Shown here: positions 26,339-36,835 of the stretch, piece by piece
How positions within the stretch are numbered: the stretch's first letter is position 1
How the letters are laid out: every line of letters starts with the position of its first letter
NCBI RefSeq assembly: GCF_006175985.1
Contig: NZ_SRSH01000001.1
Location: 124,001 to 188,000, forward strand
DNA length: 64,000 nt
DNA from: Methylotetracoccus oryzae
Lineage (GTDB): Bacteria > Pseudomonadota > Gammaproteobacteria > Methylococcales > Methylococcaceae
Direction of reading: 5' to 3'
Made by a program: the position numbers and the translations under genes
Notes under the pieces: model-generated
Databases searched by the model: none
What the model was told of the DNA's origin: nothing
What the model saw: the letters and a program-made list of their open reading frames with translations, nothing else

Positions 26339-27401
26339 GCTCCTTCTCCAACGGCAAGAAAATCGAGAATACCGTGTGCCCCGGGGAACTGCTGCATTCC
26401 ACCAGACCACCATGTTGATTGATCAGGGACTGGGCGATCGAAAGACCGAGACCCGTACCTTCGCCACGCCCGGTGACCATCGGGTAGAAAATCTGCTGCA
26501 GCAACTCGGGTTCGATACCAGGCCCGTTGTCGACGATGTCGATCCGAATCGCCAGCGGACTGCGCCGGTGACCGATGGTCACCTGGCGGTGGATGCGCGT
26601 CTGCAGCACGATCTCTCCGCAGTCACCGACCGCCTGCAAGGCATTGCGTACGATGTTGAGAATCGCCTGTATCAGCTGGTCGCTGTCACCGTAAACATCG
26701 GGAATGCTGGGATCGTAATCGCGGACGATATTGACACCGTCCGGGGCTTCCGCCTGTACGAGTTGGCGGACACGTTCCATGACCCGATGGATGTTCAACA
26801 GGCTTTTCCGTGGTGGCTTGTTCGGCGCAAGCATCCGGTCGACGAGCGACTGCAGCCGGTCCGATTCCTCGATGATGATGCGCGTGTACTCGCGCAATTC
26901 CTCTTCCGGCAATTCCCGGTCGAGCAACTGGGCGGCGCCCCGCAATCCGCCGAGCGGATTCTTGATTTCGTGCGCCAGACCCCGCAGCAGCATCTTGGCC
27001 GCGTTCTGCTGTACCAGCAAATGTTCCCCCATCGAGACTCGCAGGTGTCGATCCACCTGCTGCACCTGCAACAACACGCCGGGAGTCTTTCCGATGAACA
27101 GCGGCGTGACGTTAACGTTGACGGTCATGGACCGGTTGAGCTGCGACAACAGGATATTGCGCTTGGTCAGCGATATCCCGGAATCCACGACATGCCGGAA
27201 TTCCGCTTCCGACAGCTGGTCCTCGGCGAAGAGAACGTTCAACAGCTTGGTGTCCTGTACCTGCCGCGAACTCAACCCGAACATCATCTCGCCAGCGGAA
27301 TTCATGTAGCGCAGGCGCAGGGCATCGTCGAAAAGGAGCACGGCATCCGACAGGTGATCCAGGATCTGTCGATAGAAGGAAATCGATCGCCTGTCACTCA
27401 T
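26301..27401 (-). CDS. glnL: Nitrogen regulation sensor kinase NtrB
   Basis: NtrB phosphorylates or dephosphorylates NtrC under control of PII. The 366-residue soluble kinase has an N-terminal PAS domain (about 10-115), the H-box GLAHEIKNPLGGLRGAAQLL with phospho-accepting His144, and the N-box LNIVRNALQAV. The ATP-binding G boxes are IVDNGPGIEPE and GRGEGTGLGLSIAQSL. It is separated from glnA by a strong terminator, so ntrBC expression depends on read-through or on its own promoter in the 270-bp gap. No glnK or glnB is in the window. Confidence 0.96.
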   Translation of the reverse strand: MSDRRSISFYRQILDHLSDAVLLFDDALRLRYMNSAGEMMFGLSSRQVQDTKLLNVLFAEDQLSEAEFRHVVDSGISLTKRNILLSQLNRSMTVNVNVTPLFIGKTPGVLLQVQQVDRHLRVSMGEHLLVQQNAAKMLLRGLAHEIKNPLGGLRGAAQLLDRELPEEELREYTRIIIEESDRLQSLVDRMLAPNKPPRKSLLNIHRVMERVRQLVQAEAPDGVNIVRDYDPSIPDVYGDSDQLIQAILNIVRNALQAVGDCGEIVLQTRIHRQVTIGHRRSPLAIRIDIVDNGPGIEPELLQQIFYPMVTGRGEGTGLGLSIAQSLINQHGGLVECSSSPGHTVFSIFLPLEKEHEERSPGLGSRR

Positions 27402-27613
27402 AGGTCATCTGCAAGCAATACACGAGCCAATATTTAAAAAACTCATCGGCGTCACGAGGCATCACAGCGCGCCGATCATCTCCCCGGGAAGTCGTATCGC
27501 CAGAGCGACCACTGGCACCGCCGAATCGCAACCCCACCGGACATCGCTCCGACTGCCCTGACTTCCGGACAACTCCTTGCTATCGAATGCCACTCTCGCC
27601 CCGGCGCCTTGCG

Positions 27614-27654
27614 GAAAAAAAAAGGGGCGCCCCACTTTGGGGCGCCCCTTTGGT
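27614..27654 (-). terminator. Rho-independent terminator of glnA
   Basis: A perfect 13-bp stem (27621-27633 with 27639-27651) around a 5-nt loop is followed, on the minus strand, by a run of nine T. The stem is almost all G and C (GGGGCGCCCC repeated). It lies 20 nt after the glnA stop and should insulate ntrB from most glnA transcripts. Confidence 0.9.
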
Positions 27655-27671
27655 CGGCGTCGCTCGACGAA

Positions 27672-29081
27672 CTACAGGCTGTAGTACATATCGAATTCCA
27701 CCGGGTGGGTGCTCATCCGGAGACGGGTGACGTCCTGCATCTTCAGATCAATGTAGGCATCAATCACGTCGTCGGTGAACACACCGCCACGCTTCAGGAA
27801 TTCGCGATCCTTGTCCAAGGCTTCCAGCGCCTGATCAAAGGAGTAGCAGACCTGCGGAATGGCCTTCTCTTCTTCCGGCGGCAGATCGTACAGGTCCTTA
27901 TCCATCGCATCGCCGGGATGGATCTTGTTCTGGATGCCGTCCAGACCAGCCATCAGCATCGCGGCGAAGGCCAGATACGGGTTCGCAGTGGAATCCGGGA
28001 ACCGCACTTCGATACGGCGTGCCTTCGGATTGGTCACGTACGGGATGCGGATCGAAGCCGACCGGTTACGCGCCGAATAGGCGAGCATCACCGGCGCCTC
28101 GAAACCCGGCACCAGACGCTTGTAGCTGTTCGTCGACGCGTTGCAGAAGGCGTTCAGCGCCTTGGCATGCTTGATGATGCCGCCGATATAGTACAGCGCG
28201 GTCTCGGACAGGCCGCCGTAAAGATCGCCGGTGAAGAGATTCACCCCACCCTTGGCGATCGACTGGTGCACGTGCATGCCGTTGCCGTTATCACCAACCA
28301 GCGGCTTCGGCATGAAGGTGAGGGTCTTGCCGTAGGCGTGCGCGACGTTTTGCAAAACATACTTGAGGATCAGCACCTCGTCGGCTTTTTTCACCAGGGT
28401 GTTGAACTTCAAGCCGAGTTCGCACTGCCCGGCAGTCGCAACCTCGTGGTGGTGCACTTCGACGACCTGCCCCATCTCCTCCAGGGTGTTGCACATCGCG
28501 GCGCGAATGTCCTGCAGCGAGTCCACCGGCGGCACCGGGAAGTAGCCACCCTTGACCGACGGTCGGTGTCCGATATTGCCGTCCTCATAGACCTTCTCGG
28601 AGTTCCAGCCCGCTTCTTCGGAGTCGATCTTGAAAAACGACCCGGCCATCGACGCGCCCCAGCGAACGTCGTCGAAGACGAAGAATTCGTTCTCCGGACC
28701 GAAGAACGCCGTATCACCAATACCGCTGGCCTGCAGGTAGGCTTCGGCCCGCTTCGCGATCGAACGCGGATCGCGCTCATAACCCTGCATCGTCGACGGT
28801 TCCACGATGTCGCAGCGCAAGATCAAGGTCGCGTCGTCGAAGAACGGGTCCATAACGGCCGTGCTGGGGTCAGGCATCAGGATCATGTCGGATTCATTGA
28901 TGCCCTTCCAACCGGCGATCGACGAACCGTCGAACATCTTGCCGTCCTCGAACAAGTCCTCGTCGATCGTGTGCACCGGCACGGTGACGTGCTGCTCCTT
29001 GCCGCGGGTGTCGCAAAAACGGAAGTCGACGTACTTGACTTCCTTTTCCTTGATCAGTTGCAGGATCTCTTTGGGTGTCAT
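27672..29081 (-). CDS. glnA: Type I glutamine synthetase
   Basis: GlnA condenses glutamate and ammonia with ATP to glutamine, the main route of ammonium assimilation. The 469 residues contain the beta-grasp N-terminus, the DGSS loop in [26 protein letters not shown] with metal-binding glutamates, [10 protein letters not shown], and [13 protein letters not shown]. The adenylylation site is Tyr398 in [11 protein letters not shown], so activity is likely controlled by GlnE. A GGGGAG Shine-Dalgarno sequence precedes the ATG. The upstream region carries a sigma-54 promoter and NtrC site, and a strong terminator follows. Confidence 0.98.
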   Translation of the reverse strand: MTPKEILQLIKEKEVKYVDFRFCDTRGKEQHVTVPVHTIDEDLFEDGKMFDGSSIAGWKGINESDMILMPDPSTAVMDPFFDDATLILRCDIVEPSTMQGYERDPRSIAKRAEAYLQASGIGDTAFFGPENEFFVFDDVRWGASMAGSFFKIDSEEAGWNSEKVYEDGNIGHRPSVKGGYFPVPPVDSLQDIRAAMCNTLEEMGQVVEVHHHEVATAGQCELGLKFNTLVKKADEVLILKYVLQNVAHAYGKTLTFMPKPLVGDNGNGMHVHQSIAKGGVNLFTGDLYGGLSETALYYIGGIIKHAKALNAFCNASTNSYKRLVPGFEAPVMLAYSARNRSASIRIPYVTNPKARRIEVRFPDSTANPYLAFAAMLMAGLDGIQNKIHPGDAMDKDLYDLPPEEEKAIPQVCYSFDQALEALDKDREFLKRGGVFTDDVIDAYIDLKMQDVTRLRMSTHPVEFDMYYSL

Positions 29082-29129
29082 TATTCTCCCCTCTTGGGAC
29101 GTTTGTACAAATATCGGCCAAATAAGTTA

Positions 29130-29144
29130 GCAGAAAACATACCA
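29130..29144 (-). promoter_or_regulatory. Sigma-54 promoter of glnA
   Basis: On the minus strand TGGTATGTTTTCTGC has the invariant GG and GC doublets at exactly the spacing of the consensus TGGCACG-N4-TTGC. It agrees at eight of the eleven fixed positions. Transcription would start near 29118, giving a leader of about 36 nt before glnA. Confidence 0.7.
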
Positions 29145-29226
29145 ACCACTAAGTGGACCTACCTCGATATTTCGCCCCCCTTCTCGCCGCCAGCCAACAC
29201 GAATGACGCACCATTTTCACCCATAA

Positions 29227-29243
29227 AGCACCAGACAGGTGCG
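29227..29243. promoter_or_regulatory. NtrC-binding enhancer site upstream of glnA
   Basis: GCACCA-GAC-AGGTGC is a near match to the NtrC dyad TGCACCA-N3-TGGTGCA. Its centre lies about 117 bp upstream of the predicted glnA start, within the usual -100 to -140 range. It abuts the stop codon of the MutT-ThiE gene. A half-site-like GCACCATTTTCACC lies about two helical turns closer (29208-29221). Confidence 0.65.
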
Positions 29244-30248
29244 TCATAACAGAAAGGCACGAACGGCAGCAATTCCCCGTGCGCCAGAATGACGCGCTCT
29301 GGCAAGATCGACCTCGGCCAACCCGCCCAGCGCATACACCGGAAAGTTCACTGCCTCGACCAACTCCGCAAAACGCCCCCAGCCGAGCGGAGTCATGCCG
29401 GGGTGGGTCGTCGTCGCCGCCACGGGCCCGAGCACCGCGAAATCGACACCGATGCGTCCGGCATGCTGCAACTCCGCCGCATCGTGACAGGATGCCGCGA
29501 CCCAGAAGGCGTCGTTGCCTGGCCGCTCACGAAGGCCCATCAGACGCCGTGAGGTCAGGTGTACCCCATCCGCGCCCAACGTGTGGGCCACCGCCGGGTC
29601 AGCGTTGATCAGGACACGGATACCGCGCGCGTGACAGAACTCGACGACCTGCCTGGCGAACGCAGGGAATCCCGGCTGAACCTGCAAGGCTTTCACGCGA
29701 CACTGAATCAAGTGGATGCCGTTTTCGGTCAGGCGTCGCAGATTCGCCAGCAGCAGTCCGGGATCGGGAGTGTCGGCCTCCAGGATTGCGTAACGCTCGG
29801 GTAATCGGGCCGCTGTGGCAATCGGGCGATTCGCCGCGGGGAACCTGATGCCGCTCAGCGCCTCGGCGGCGACCCACTGCAGGGGTTGGCCTTGCCGGCC
29901 CTCCGGCCGGCCCGCAAACGCCGTCACCTCCCATACGTCGAGCAACACGCGGCGCTCCGGGTAATCGTGCCGGATCCGGAGCAGGGGCATGGCGGCGGTA
30001 ACCGCGATCCCGAGTTCCTCTTGCAACTCACGGATCAGGCCGCTACGCGGCGTTTCCCCCGGCTCGAGCTTACCGCCGGGAAATTCCCAGAGCCCCGCCA
30101 GGTGCGTTCCGGCGAGGCGTCGTGCGATCAGGATCTCGCCGCGCGGATTGCGGATGACGCCAACCGCGACGTGAATGGCATCCGGCAGCGTGCCCGGCAC
30201 GGCGGAAGCGCCGCCGTCACGTCCGGTAATCGGCGTTGATCCGGACAT
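29244..30248 (-). CDS. mutT: Nudix hydrolase (MutT) fused to ThiE/TenI-like domain
   Basis: The N-terminal half (about 25-155) is a MutT-type Nudix domain that should hydrolyse 8-oxo-dGTP. Its Nudix box is GGKLEPGETPRSGLIRELQEELGI, seen in parts as GGKLEPGETP and RELQEELGI. The C-terminal half (about 160-334) resembles thiamine-phosphate synthase/TenI: RVLINADPAVAHTLGADGVH, LTSRRLMGL, VLGPVAATTTHPG, YALGGLAEVD. This fusion is known in gammaproteobacteria, and the ThiE-like part is thought not to replace true ThiE. The ATG at 30248 overlaps argJ by 32 nt; a GTG near 30200 is an alternative. It ends the secA-argJ-mutT operon. Confidence 0.92.
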   Translation of the reverse strand: MSGSTPITGRDGGASAVPGTLPDAIHVAVGVIRNPRGEILIARRLAGTHLAGLWEFPGGKLEPGETPRSGLIRELQEELGIAVTAAMPLLRIRHDYPERRVLLDVWEVTAFAGRPEGRQGQPLQWVAAEALSGIRFPAANRPIATAARLPERYAILEADTPDPGLLLANLRRLTENGIHLIQCRVKALQVQPGFPAFARQVVEFCHARGIRVLINADPAVAHTLGADGVHLTSRRLMGLRERPGNDAFWVAASCHDAAELQHAGRIGVDFAVLGPVAATTTHPGMTPLGWGRFAELVEAVNFPVYALGGLAEVDLARARHSGARGIAAVRAFLL

Positions 30249-31416
30249 AGTCGTAGGACAGATCGCATGTCAGCACGGTCTGTACCGCCTGCCCACGACC
30301 GAGCGCAACCCGCACCGTGATTTCGCTCTGCTGCATGACCGCTTGTCCAGCCTCCTCGGTGTAATCGGGCGAGCGCGCTCCGGCAGAGACGATCGCCATA
30401 TCGTTCAGCCAGACGCCGACTCGGTCGATGTCGAGCTCATTCACTCCGGCGCGGCCAACGGCGGCCAGGATGCGCCCCCAGTTCGGATCACTGGCAAAAA
30501 ATGCGGTCTTCACCAAAGGCGAATGGGCTATCGTCAATCCCACGGCACGCGCCTCCGCGGCGCTCGCCGCCTCTTCGACCCGAATGCGCATCAGCTTGGT
30601 GGCTCCCTCGCCATCGCGCACGATCGCCTCGGCCAGGTCGCCACAAACGGCCGCGAGTGCCGCCTCGAAACGCTGCAGGTCCGGGCTTCCGACGGCGAGT
30701 TCCGAGCCGCTGGACACCCCACTGGCGACGAGGACGCAGGCGTCGTTCGTCGACGTGTCTCCATCCACCGTAATGCAATTGAACGTGTCGTCTGCGACGC
30801 GCTCCAGGCAAGCCTGCAGCACCGGCTGGGCTATCCTGGCATCCGTGGCGATGAAGCTCAGCATCGTGGCCATATTCGGGTGGATCATGCCAGCTCCTTT
30901 GGCGATGCCGGTGATGGTCAGACGGCGTCCGGAGACCTCCACCGAGCGCGACACCAGCTTGGGGCGGGTGTCAGTGGTCATGATCGCGCGCGCAGCCCTG
31001 CCCCACGCGTTCTCGTCGAGGCTGGCCAACGCAAACGGCAGCGCCGCCTCGATGCGGTCGACCGGCAGATACTCGCCGATGACGCCGGTCGAGAACGGCA
31101 GGACCTGCACGCCAGCCCCACCGGTCAGGGCGGCTACCGCTTCACAGGAGCGGAGCGCATCGGCCATACCCCGCTCGCCGGTGCCGGCATTGGCGTTGCC
31201 TGAGTTGACCAGCAGCCAGCGCGGCGCGTGGGTCAGATGCTCGCGGGCCACTCGCACCGGCGCGGCGCAGAACGCATTGCGCGTAAACACGGCCGCGACG
31301 CTACCGCCTGGTGCAACCTCCATCAACAACACATCGTCACGATCGGACCGCTTGATGCCCGCGGCCGCCGTGCCAAGGCGGACGCCGGGGACCGGCGCGA
31401 ATGCCAGTTCGGTCAT
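30217..31416 (-). CDS. argJ: Bifunctional ornithine acetyltransferase/N-acetylglutamate synthase
   Basis: ArgJ transfers the acetyl group of N-acetylornithine to glutamate, recycling it in arginine synthesis, and in the bifunctional form also uses acetyl-CoA. The 399-residue precursor self-cleaves before a threonine nucleophile, here Thr184 in HPNMATMLSF, preceded by KGAGMI. LLVNSGNANAGTGERG, DTSTNDACVLVASG and FASDPNWGRILAAVGRAG are also conserved. It lies 15 nt after secA with a GGGAG ribosome site. Mono- versus bifunctionality cannot be told from sequence alone. Confidence 0.96.
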   Translation of the reverse strand: MTELAFAPVPGVRLGTAAAGIKRSDRDDVLLMEVAPGGSVAAVFTRNAFCAAPVRVAREHLTHAPRWLLVNSGNANAGTGERGMADALRSCEAVAALTGGAGVQVLPFSTGVIGEYLPVDRIEAALPFALASLDENAWGRAARAIMTTDTRPKLVSRSVEVSGRRLTITGIAKGAGMIHPNMATMLSFIATDARIAQPVLQACLERVADDTFNCITVDGDTSTNDACVLVASGVSSGSELAVGSPDLQRFEAALAAVCGDLAEAIVRDGEGATKLMRIRVEEAASAAEARAVGLTIAHSPLVKTAFFASDPNWGRILAAVGRAGVNELDIDRVGVWLNDMAIVSAGARSPDYTEEAGQAVMQQSEITVRVALGRGQAVQTVLTCDLSYDYVRINADYRT

Positions 31417-31431
31417 GGACGGGGCTCCCTG

Positions 31432-34149
31432 TCAGGCCAGCTTGCCATGACAATTCTTGTACTTCTGACCGGAACCGCAGGGGCAGGGCTCGTTGCGACC
31501 GACCTTTCGCTCATCGCGAACGAAAGGCTTGGCCTCCGCTTTGGCGGACACCTCATCGGGGAGGGATTCGGCCTCCGGTTCGAGTCCGCTGACGTGGGCA
31601 TGCTGGTACTGCATGTCCTCGATCGCCGGCTGATTCTGCTCCTCGATCACACGGATGTCTTCTTCGCCACGTACCTGGACACGGGACACTATACCGATGA
31701 ACTCGTCCTTGATGCCTTCCAGCATCGACGTGAACATCTCGAACGCTTCCCGCTTGTACTCCTGCTTCGGATCCTTCTGGGCATAGCCGCGCAGATGGAT
31801 CCCCTGTCGCAAATGATCCATGGCCGCCAGATGTTCCTTCCAGGCGTTGTCCAGCACCTGCAGCAACACCGACTTCTCGAACGGATGCATGACTTCCGGC
31901 CCGATCGCCTCGACCTTGCCGCGGTAAATGGCTTCAGTGGACTCGATGATCCGTTCCCGCAAAGTCTCCTCGTGCAGATCCGGATGCTCGTCCAGCCACG
32001 CGCCGATGGGCAGCGCCGCGCCCAACTCCCGATCCAGGGCTTCCTCCAGCCCCTTCACGTTCCATTGCTCCTCCATCGTCATCGGCGGGATGTACTGATT
32101 GATCAACGTGGTGAGCATGTCGGCGCGCATGCTGGTGACGGTCCCGGAGATATCTTCCGCTTCCATCAACTCCTCGCGCATGTGATAGATCACCTTGCGC
32201 TGATCATTCGCGACGTTGTCATACTCCAGCAACTGCTTGCGGATGTCGAAGTTCCGCGCTTCGACCTTCCGCTGTGCGTTCTCGATCGCCCGGGTCACCC
32301 ACGGATGCTCGATTGCCTCGCCCTCCTGCATCCCCAGCTTCTGCATCAGCGCCGACACCCGCTCGGACGCGAAAATGCGCATCAGAGGATCTTCCAGCGC
32401 AAGATAGAAACGGGTGGAACCCGGATCGCCCTGACGGCCTGAGCGGCCGCGCAACTGGTTGTCGACGCGACGCGATTCGTGACGTTCGGAGCCCACTACG
32501 TGAAGCCCCCCCGCCTCGATGACCTGCCGGTGACGCTCCTGCCATTCGGCGCGCAGACCCGCGATGACGCCGGGGTCGTCAGTGCCGGCTCGCGCGATAT
32601 CCTCCTCGAGGCTGCCGCCGAGCACGATATCCGTACCGCGGCCGGCCATGTTCGTCGCGATGGTCACGGCGCCGGGACGCCCGGCCTGCGCGACGATGTG
32701 GGCCTCCATCTCGTGCTGTTTGGCGTTCAGCACGTTGTGGGCGATACCGGCTTGCCGTAACAGACCCGCCAGCAGTTCCGAGTTTTCGATCGACGTGGTG
32801 CCGACCAGCACGGGCTGCCCGCGTTCGACGCAATCCTTGATGTCCTCGATGATCGCCAGGAATTTCTCCCGCGTCGTCAGGTATACGACGTCACCCAGGT
32901 CCTTCCGGACCATCGCCTGATTGGTCGGAATCACCACGACCTCGAGGCCATAGATCTGATGGAACTCCGGTGCCTCGGTGTCCGCGGTGCCAGTCATGCC
33001 GGACAGCTTGTTATACAGACGGAAATAGTTCTGAAAGGTGATCGATGCCAGCGTCTGGTTCTCGTTCTGGACCGGCACGTTTTCCTTGGCTTCGATCGCC
33101 TGATGCAGCCCCTCGGACCAGCGCCGACCCGGCATGGCGCGCCCCGTGAACTCGTCGACGATGATGACCTGATTGTCCCGAACGATATATTCGACATCCT
33201 TCTGAAACAGCACATGCGCTCGCAGGCACGCATTGATGTAGTGCATCAGACGGATGTTGACGGCGTCGTAGAGGCTTTCGTTCGGGCTCATCAAACCGTT
33301 GCGCACGAGCAGGTTCTCGATGCGCTCGTGCCCGGCATCGGTCAGGTGGACCTGCCTGGCTTTCTCATCGACCGAATAGTCCCCCGGACCGTCCTCCTTC
33401 TCCTGCTTGGTCAGCGACGGGATGATGGCCGTCATCTTGTGGTAAAGGTCACTGCGGTCCTCGGTCGGACCCGAAATGATCAGGGGCGTCCGGGCCTCGT
33501 CGATAAGGATCGAGTCAACCTCGTCCACGATTGCGAAAAACCGCCCGCGCTGGACCTTCTGATCCAGCGTAAAGGCCATGTTGTCGCGCAGATAGTCAAA
33601 GCCGTATTCGTTGTTCGTGCCGTAAGTGATGTCGGCGGCGTAGGCGTCACGCCGCTCTTCCTGGCTGAGCCCGGCAACGATGACTCCGGTGGTCATGCCG
33701 AGAAAGCCATAGATCTTTCCCATCCAGGCCGCATCGCGACGCGCGAGGTAGTCGTTGACCGTCACGACATGGACGCCTTTGCCGGGCAGTGCGTTCAGAT
33801 AAGCCGCCAGAGTCGCGACCAGCGTCTTGCCTTCACCGGTCTTCATTTCGGCGATCTTGCCGTCATGCAGCACCATGCCGCCGATCAGCTGCACATCGAA
33901 ATGGCGCATGCTCAGCGTCCGGCGCGAGGCCTCGCGAACCGCGGCGAACGCCTCCGGCAGCAGGTCGTTCAGAGTCTCACCGGCTGCCAGCCGCTCCCGA
34001 AACTCGACGGTCTTCTGGCGCAGCGCGTCATCCGAGAGTGCCGAGTAGGTGGACTCGAGCTGATTGATCTTCTTGACGATCCGCCGCTTCTTCTTGATCA
34101 GTCGCTCATTGCGACTGCCAAGGATGGTCTTGAATAGCTTCTGGAGCAT
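31432..34149 (-). CDS. secA: Preprotein translocase ATPase SecA
   Basis: SecA drives protein export through SecYEG using ATP. The start [20 protein letters not shown] (ATG 34149) gives 905 residues. Motifs are Walker A in [40 protein letters not shown], the preprotein cross-linking region, and [13 protein letters not shown] of NBD2. The C-terminal zinc-binding SEC-C tail ([18 protein letters not shown]) binds SecB and ribosomes, consistent with secB at 20.2 kb. A 48-codon open extension upstream is unconserved. It heads the operon with argJ and mutT. Confidence 0.98.
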   Translation of the reverse strand: MLQKLFKTILGSRNERLIKKKRRIVKKINQLESTYSALSDDALRQKTVEFRERLAAGETLNDLLPEAFAAVREASRRTLSMRHFDVQLIGGMVLHDGKIAEMKTGEGKTLVATLAAYLNALPGKGVHVVTVNDYLARRDAAWMGKIYGFLGMTTGVIVAGLSQEERRDAYAADITYGTNNEYGFDYLRDNMAFTLDQKVQRGRFFAIVDEVDSILIDEARTPLIISGPTEDRSDLYHKMTAIIPSLTKQEKEDGPGDYSVDEKARQVHLTDAGHERIENLLVRNGLMSPNESLYDAVNIRLMHYINACLRAHVLFQKDVEYIVRDNQVIIVDEFTGRAMPGRRWSEGLHQAIEAKENVPVQNENQTLASITFQNYFRLYNKLSGMTGTADTEAPEFHQIYGLEVVVIPTNQAMVRKDLGDVVYLTTREKFLAIIEDIKDCVERGQPVLVGTTSIENSELLAGLLRQAGIAHNVLNAKQHEMEAHIVAQAGRPGAVTIATNMAGRGTDIVLGGSLEEDIARAGTDDPGVIAGLRAEWQERHRQVIEAGGLHVVGSERHESRRVDNQLRGRSGRQGDPGSTRFYLALEDPLMRIFASERVSALMQKLGMQEGEAIEHPWVTRAIENAQRKVEARNFDIRKQLLEYDNVANDQRKVIYHMREELMEAEDISGTVTSMRADMLTTLINQYIPPMTMEEQWNVKGLEEALDRELGAALPIGAWLDEHPDLHEETLRERIIESTEAIYRGKVEAIGPEVMHPFEKSVLLQVLDNAWKEHLAAMDHLRQGIHLRGYAQKDPKQEYKREAFEMFTSMLEGIKDEFIGIVSRVQVRGEEDIRVIEEQNQPAIEDMQYQHAHVSGLEPEAESLPDEVSAKAEAKPFVRDERKVGRNEPCPCGSGQKYKNCHGKLA

Positions 34150-34313
34150 CTTGGCGATAGTTCCGTGGCGACAAATAAACCGGCGATGATAGCGCAAATG
34201 TGCCCCGCGGTAATCATCGGCTCCCGTCCGACTGCCCCGGCTCGCTCGCTGGCCGCGGCCTCCGTGCCACGAATCCCGCAAACCAAACCGCAACGCACTT
34301 TAATGCAGAGGGG

Positions 34314-34344
34314 CCGCCTTTCAAGGCGGAACCTTACATATAAT
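34314..34344 (+). promoter_or_regulatory. Probable uvrC promoter with adjacent hairpin
   Basis: A perfect -10 TATAAT (34339-34344) lies 28 nt before the uvrC ATG. No good -35 is present at normal spacing; instead a perfect 7-bp hairpin (CCGCCTT, loop TC, AAGGCGG, 34314-34329) covers that position. It could be a repressor dyad or a structure ending minus-strand transcripts. Confidence 0.45.
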
Positions 34345-34372
34345 GGCGTGCCCGCGAACCACGTCCCCTTGA

Positions 34373-36214
34373 ATGAACACGCCCGACACCAACCCTCTAC
34401 CGTTCGACGCACCGTCCTTCCTGGCGACACTGACCCAGCGGCCGGGTGTCTATCGGATGCTCGACGAAGAGGGTGAAGTGATCTATGTCGGCAAGGCCAA
34501 GAATCTAAAGAAACGTCTGGCAAGCCATTTCGGACAGGGTGACGCGTCGAGCAAACAGCGGGCGATGATCACCCGAGTCCGCAACGTACACGTCACGGTC
34601 ACCCATACCGAGCGCGAAGCCCTGTTGCTCGAGAATCAGCTGATCAAGGCACACAAACCGCGTTACAACATCAACCTGCGGGACGACAAGAGCTACCCCT
34701 ACATCACCGTCTCGACCCACCAGGAATTTCCCCGAGTGTCGTTCCACCGCGGCGCGCGCCCCAAACAGGGCCGCCACTTCGGCCCTTTTGCCAGCGCCGG
34801 CGCAGTGCGCGAAAGTCTGAAGCTGTTGCAGAAGATCTTTCAGGTACGGCAGTGTCGGGACTCTTTTTTTCGGAATCGGAGCCGGCCTTGCCTGCAGCAT
34901 CAGATCCAGCGCTGCACGGCGCCATGTGTCGGGCTGATCGACGCGGCCGGCTATGCGGAAGACGTCGCGGATACGGTGCTGTTTCTGGAGGGCAAGGGCG
35001 AACGGTTGATCGGGCAACTGATCGAACGCATGCAAAAGGCCTCGGAACGACAGCACTTCGAACTGGCCGCCCGCTATCGCGACCAGATCGCCAGTCTCCG
35101 AACCGTGCTGGCGACGCAGGCCGTGGCCGGCGAAAGCGGCGATCTGGACATCATCGCGGCGGCCTCCCACGGCGCGATGGCCTGCGTCCAGGTGGTTTTC
35201 ATTCGGACCGGGCAACTCGTCGGAGACCGTACCTTTTTCCTTCAGGCACCCGGCGACACCGATGCCGCAGACCTGATTGAGGCGTTCATCCCTCAGTACT
35301 ACCTCGACCGACCGGTGCCGCGCGAACTCATCGTCAGCCACGAACTTCGGAACGAAACCTTGCTGGCCGAGTTCCTGACCGTTCAGGCGCAGCATCCGGT
35401 CGGAATCTCCTCCCGTGTTCGGGGCGAACGCCTGAAACGCCTGCAACTCGCGATGACGAATGCCGAAAGTCTGTTGAAGTCCAGGCTGTCCTCGCGCATG
35501 GACCTGCGCGACCGCTTCGATGACCTCGGCCGCGCACTTGGATTGACCCAGACGCCGAACCGGCTCGAATGTTTCGACATCAGCCATCTGCAGGGAGACC
35601 AGACGGTTGCGTCCTGTGTCGTTTTCGATCGTGACGGACCGCTGAAATCAGCGTATCGTCGGTTCAACATCGAGGGCGTGCAGCCCGGCGACGATTACGC
35701 CGCACTGGCCCAGGCGGTGGATCGACGTTACCAACGCATACGCCGCGGCGAGGTGGAAGCACCCGACATCCTGTTCATCGACGGCGGCAAGGGACAGGTT
35801 CGCGCGGTCCAGGATGCGCTCGATGCGCTCGGCATGGGCGAGATCGCGGTGCTCGGCGTCGCCAAGGGACCCGATCGCCGCGCGGGGATGGAGGTCCTGT
35901 TCCGGCCAGACCAGGTCATAGGCATTGAACTGCCCGCAAGCTCGCCCGCGCGCCTGCTGATCCAACACATCCGCGATGAGGCACATCGCTTCGCGATCAC
36001 CGGGCATCGCCAACGGCGCCGTTCCGGCGCAACGACTTCCATTCTGGAATCGATCGAGGGACTCGGTCCCAAGCGGCGGCAGACCCTGCTGCAACATTTC
36101 GGTGGGCTGCGTGAAATCGGGCGGGCCGGCGTCGATGCTCTATGCGGTGTTCAGGGCATCAATCGCCAGCTTGCCCAACGCATTTATGAGACCCTGAACG
36201 AGCGGGATTCCTGA
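34373..36214 (+). CDS. uvrC: Excinuclease ABC subunit C
   Basis: UvrC makes both incisions around bulky DNA lesions after UvrAB recognition. The 613 residues contain the GIY-YIG nuclease (RPGVYRMLDEEGEVIYVGKA, about 23-100), a cysteine-bearing segment (CLQHQIQRCTAPCVG), and the UVR domain that binds UvrB (ASERQHFELAARYRDQIASL). The RNase H-like second nuclease domain (ECFDISHLQGDQTVASCVVF, LFIDGGKGQV) and C-terminal helix-hairpin-helix repeats (SIEGLGPKRRQTLLQHFGG) follow. It precedes pgsA by 2 nt, the conserved uvrC-pgsA pairing. Confidence 0.98.
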   Translation: MNTPDTNPLPFDAPSFLATLTQRPGVYRMLDEEGEVIYVGKAKNLKKRLASHFGQGDASSKQRAMITRVRNVHVTVTHTEREALLLENQLIKAHKPRYNINLRDDKSYPYITVSTHQEFPRVSFHRGARPKQGRHFGPFASAGAVRESLKLLQKIFQVRQCRDSFFRNRSRPCLQHQIQRCTAPCVGLIDAAGYAEDVADTVLFLEGKGERLIGQLIERMQKASERQHFELAARYRDQIASLRTVLATQAVAGESGDLDIIAAASHGAMACVQVVFIRTGQLVGDRTFFLQAPGDTDAADLIEAFIPQYYLDRPVPRELIVSHELRNETLLAEFLTVQAQHPVGISSRVRGERLKRLQLAMTNAESLLKSRLSSRMDLRDRFDDLGRALGLTQTPNRLECFDISHLQGDQTVASCVVFDRDGPLKSAYRRFNIEGVQPGDDYAALAQAVDRRYQRIRRGEVEAPDILFIDGGKGQVRAVQDALDALGMGEIAVLGVAKGPDRRAGMEVLFRPDQVIGIELPASSPARLLIQHIRDEAHRFAITGHRQRRRSGATTSILESIEGLGPKRRQTLLQHFGGLREIGRAGVDALCGVQGINRQLAQRIYETLNERDS

Positions 36215-36216
36215 CC

Positions 36217-36774
36217 ATGGAACTCAATCTGCCTACCGCCCTGACCCTGTTGAGGATCGTACTCATCCCCTTCCTGGTCCTGGCGTTCTACCTGCCCTGG
36301 AAGGGTGCGCACATCATCTGCGCGGTCATCTTCCTGATCGCCGCAATCACAGACTGGCTCGACGGCTATCTGGCACGCAAGATGAGCCAGACAACACAGT
36401 TCGGGGCGTTTCTGGACCCCGTGGCGGATAAACTGATGGTCGTCGTCACGCTGGTACTCGTGGTGCAGGCAGACCCGAGCCCCTATGTGGCCATCGCCGC
36501 GGCGGTCATCATCGGACGGGAGATCACGATTGCGTCCCTGCGCGAGTGGATGGCGGAAATCGGTCAGCGCAACCGCGTCGCGGTAAGCTGGCTGGGTAAA
36601 TGGAAGACGACCACGCAGATGGTTGCGATCATCACCCTGCTGTTCAGCATGGACGTGTGGGAACAACCGCTGAAACCCATAGGCCAGGCACTCCTTGCGA
36701 TTTCCGCTGTCCTGACGCTCTGGTCGATGATTTGCTATCTGAAAGCGGCCATCCCGGCACTCCGGGAACCGTGA
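36217..36774 (+). CDS. pgsA: CDP-diacylglycerol-glycerol-3-phosphate phosphatidyltransferase
   Basis: PgsA makes phosphatidylglycerophosphate, the committed step to phosphatidylglycerol and cardiolipin. The 185-residue membrane protein has the CDP-alcohol phosphotransferase signature DWLDGYLARKMSQTTQFGAF followed by LDPVADKL (D-x2-DG-x2-AR-x8-G-x3-D-x3-D), with four or more membrane helices. It follows uvrC after 2 nt and is probably co-translated. The glyW-cysT-leuZ tRNA cluster that follows pgsA in E. coli is absent. Confidence 0.97.
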   Translation: MELNLPTALTLLRIVLIPFLVLAFYLPWKGAHIICAVIFLIAAITDWLDGYLARKMSQTTQFGAFLDPVADKLMVVVTLVLVVQADPSPYVAIAAAVIIGREITIASLREWMAEIGQRNRVAVSWLGKWKTTTQMVAIITLLFSMDVWEQPLKPIGQALLAISAVLTLWSMICYLKAAIPALREP

Positions 36775-36835
36775 GCGGGCCAGCCGCAGCCCGGCCGATC
36801 AGCAAAGCCCCGTCCGCACTTGCTGTCTCGGCCGA

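Noticed and set aside
27609..29249. 546-codon plus-strand frame opposite glnA
   Set aside because: It begins in the glnA terminator, runs antisense through the entire glutamine synthetase gene and the glnA promoter, and has no domain signal.
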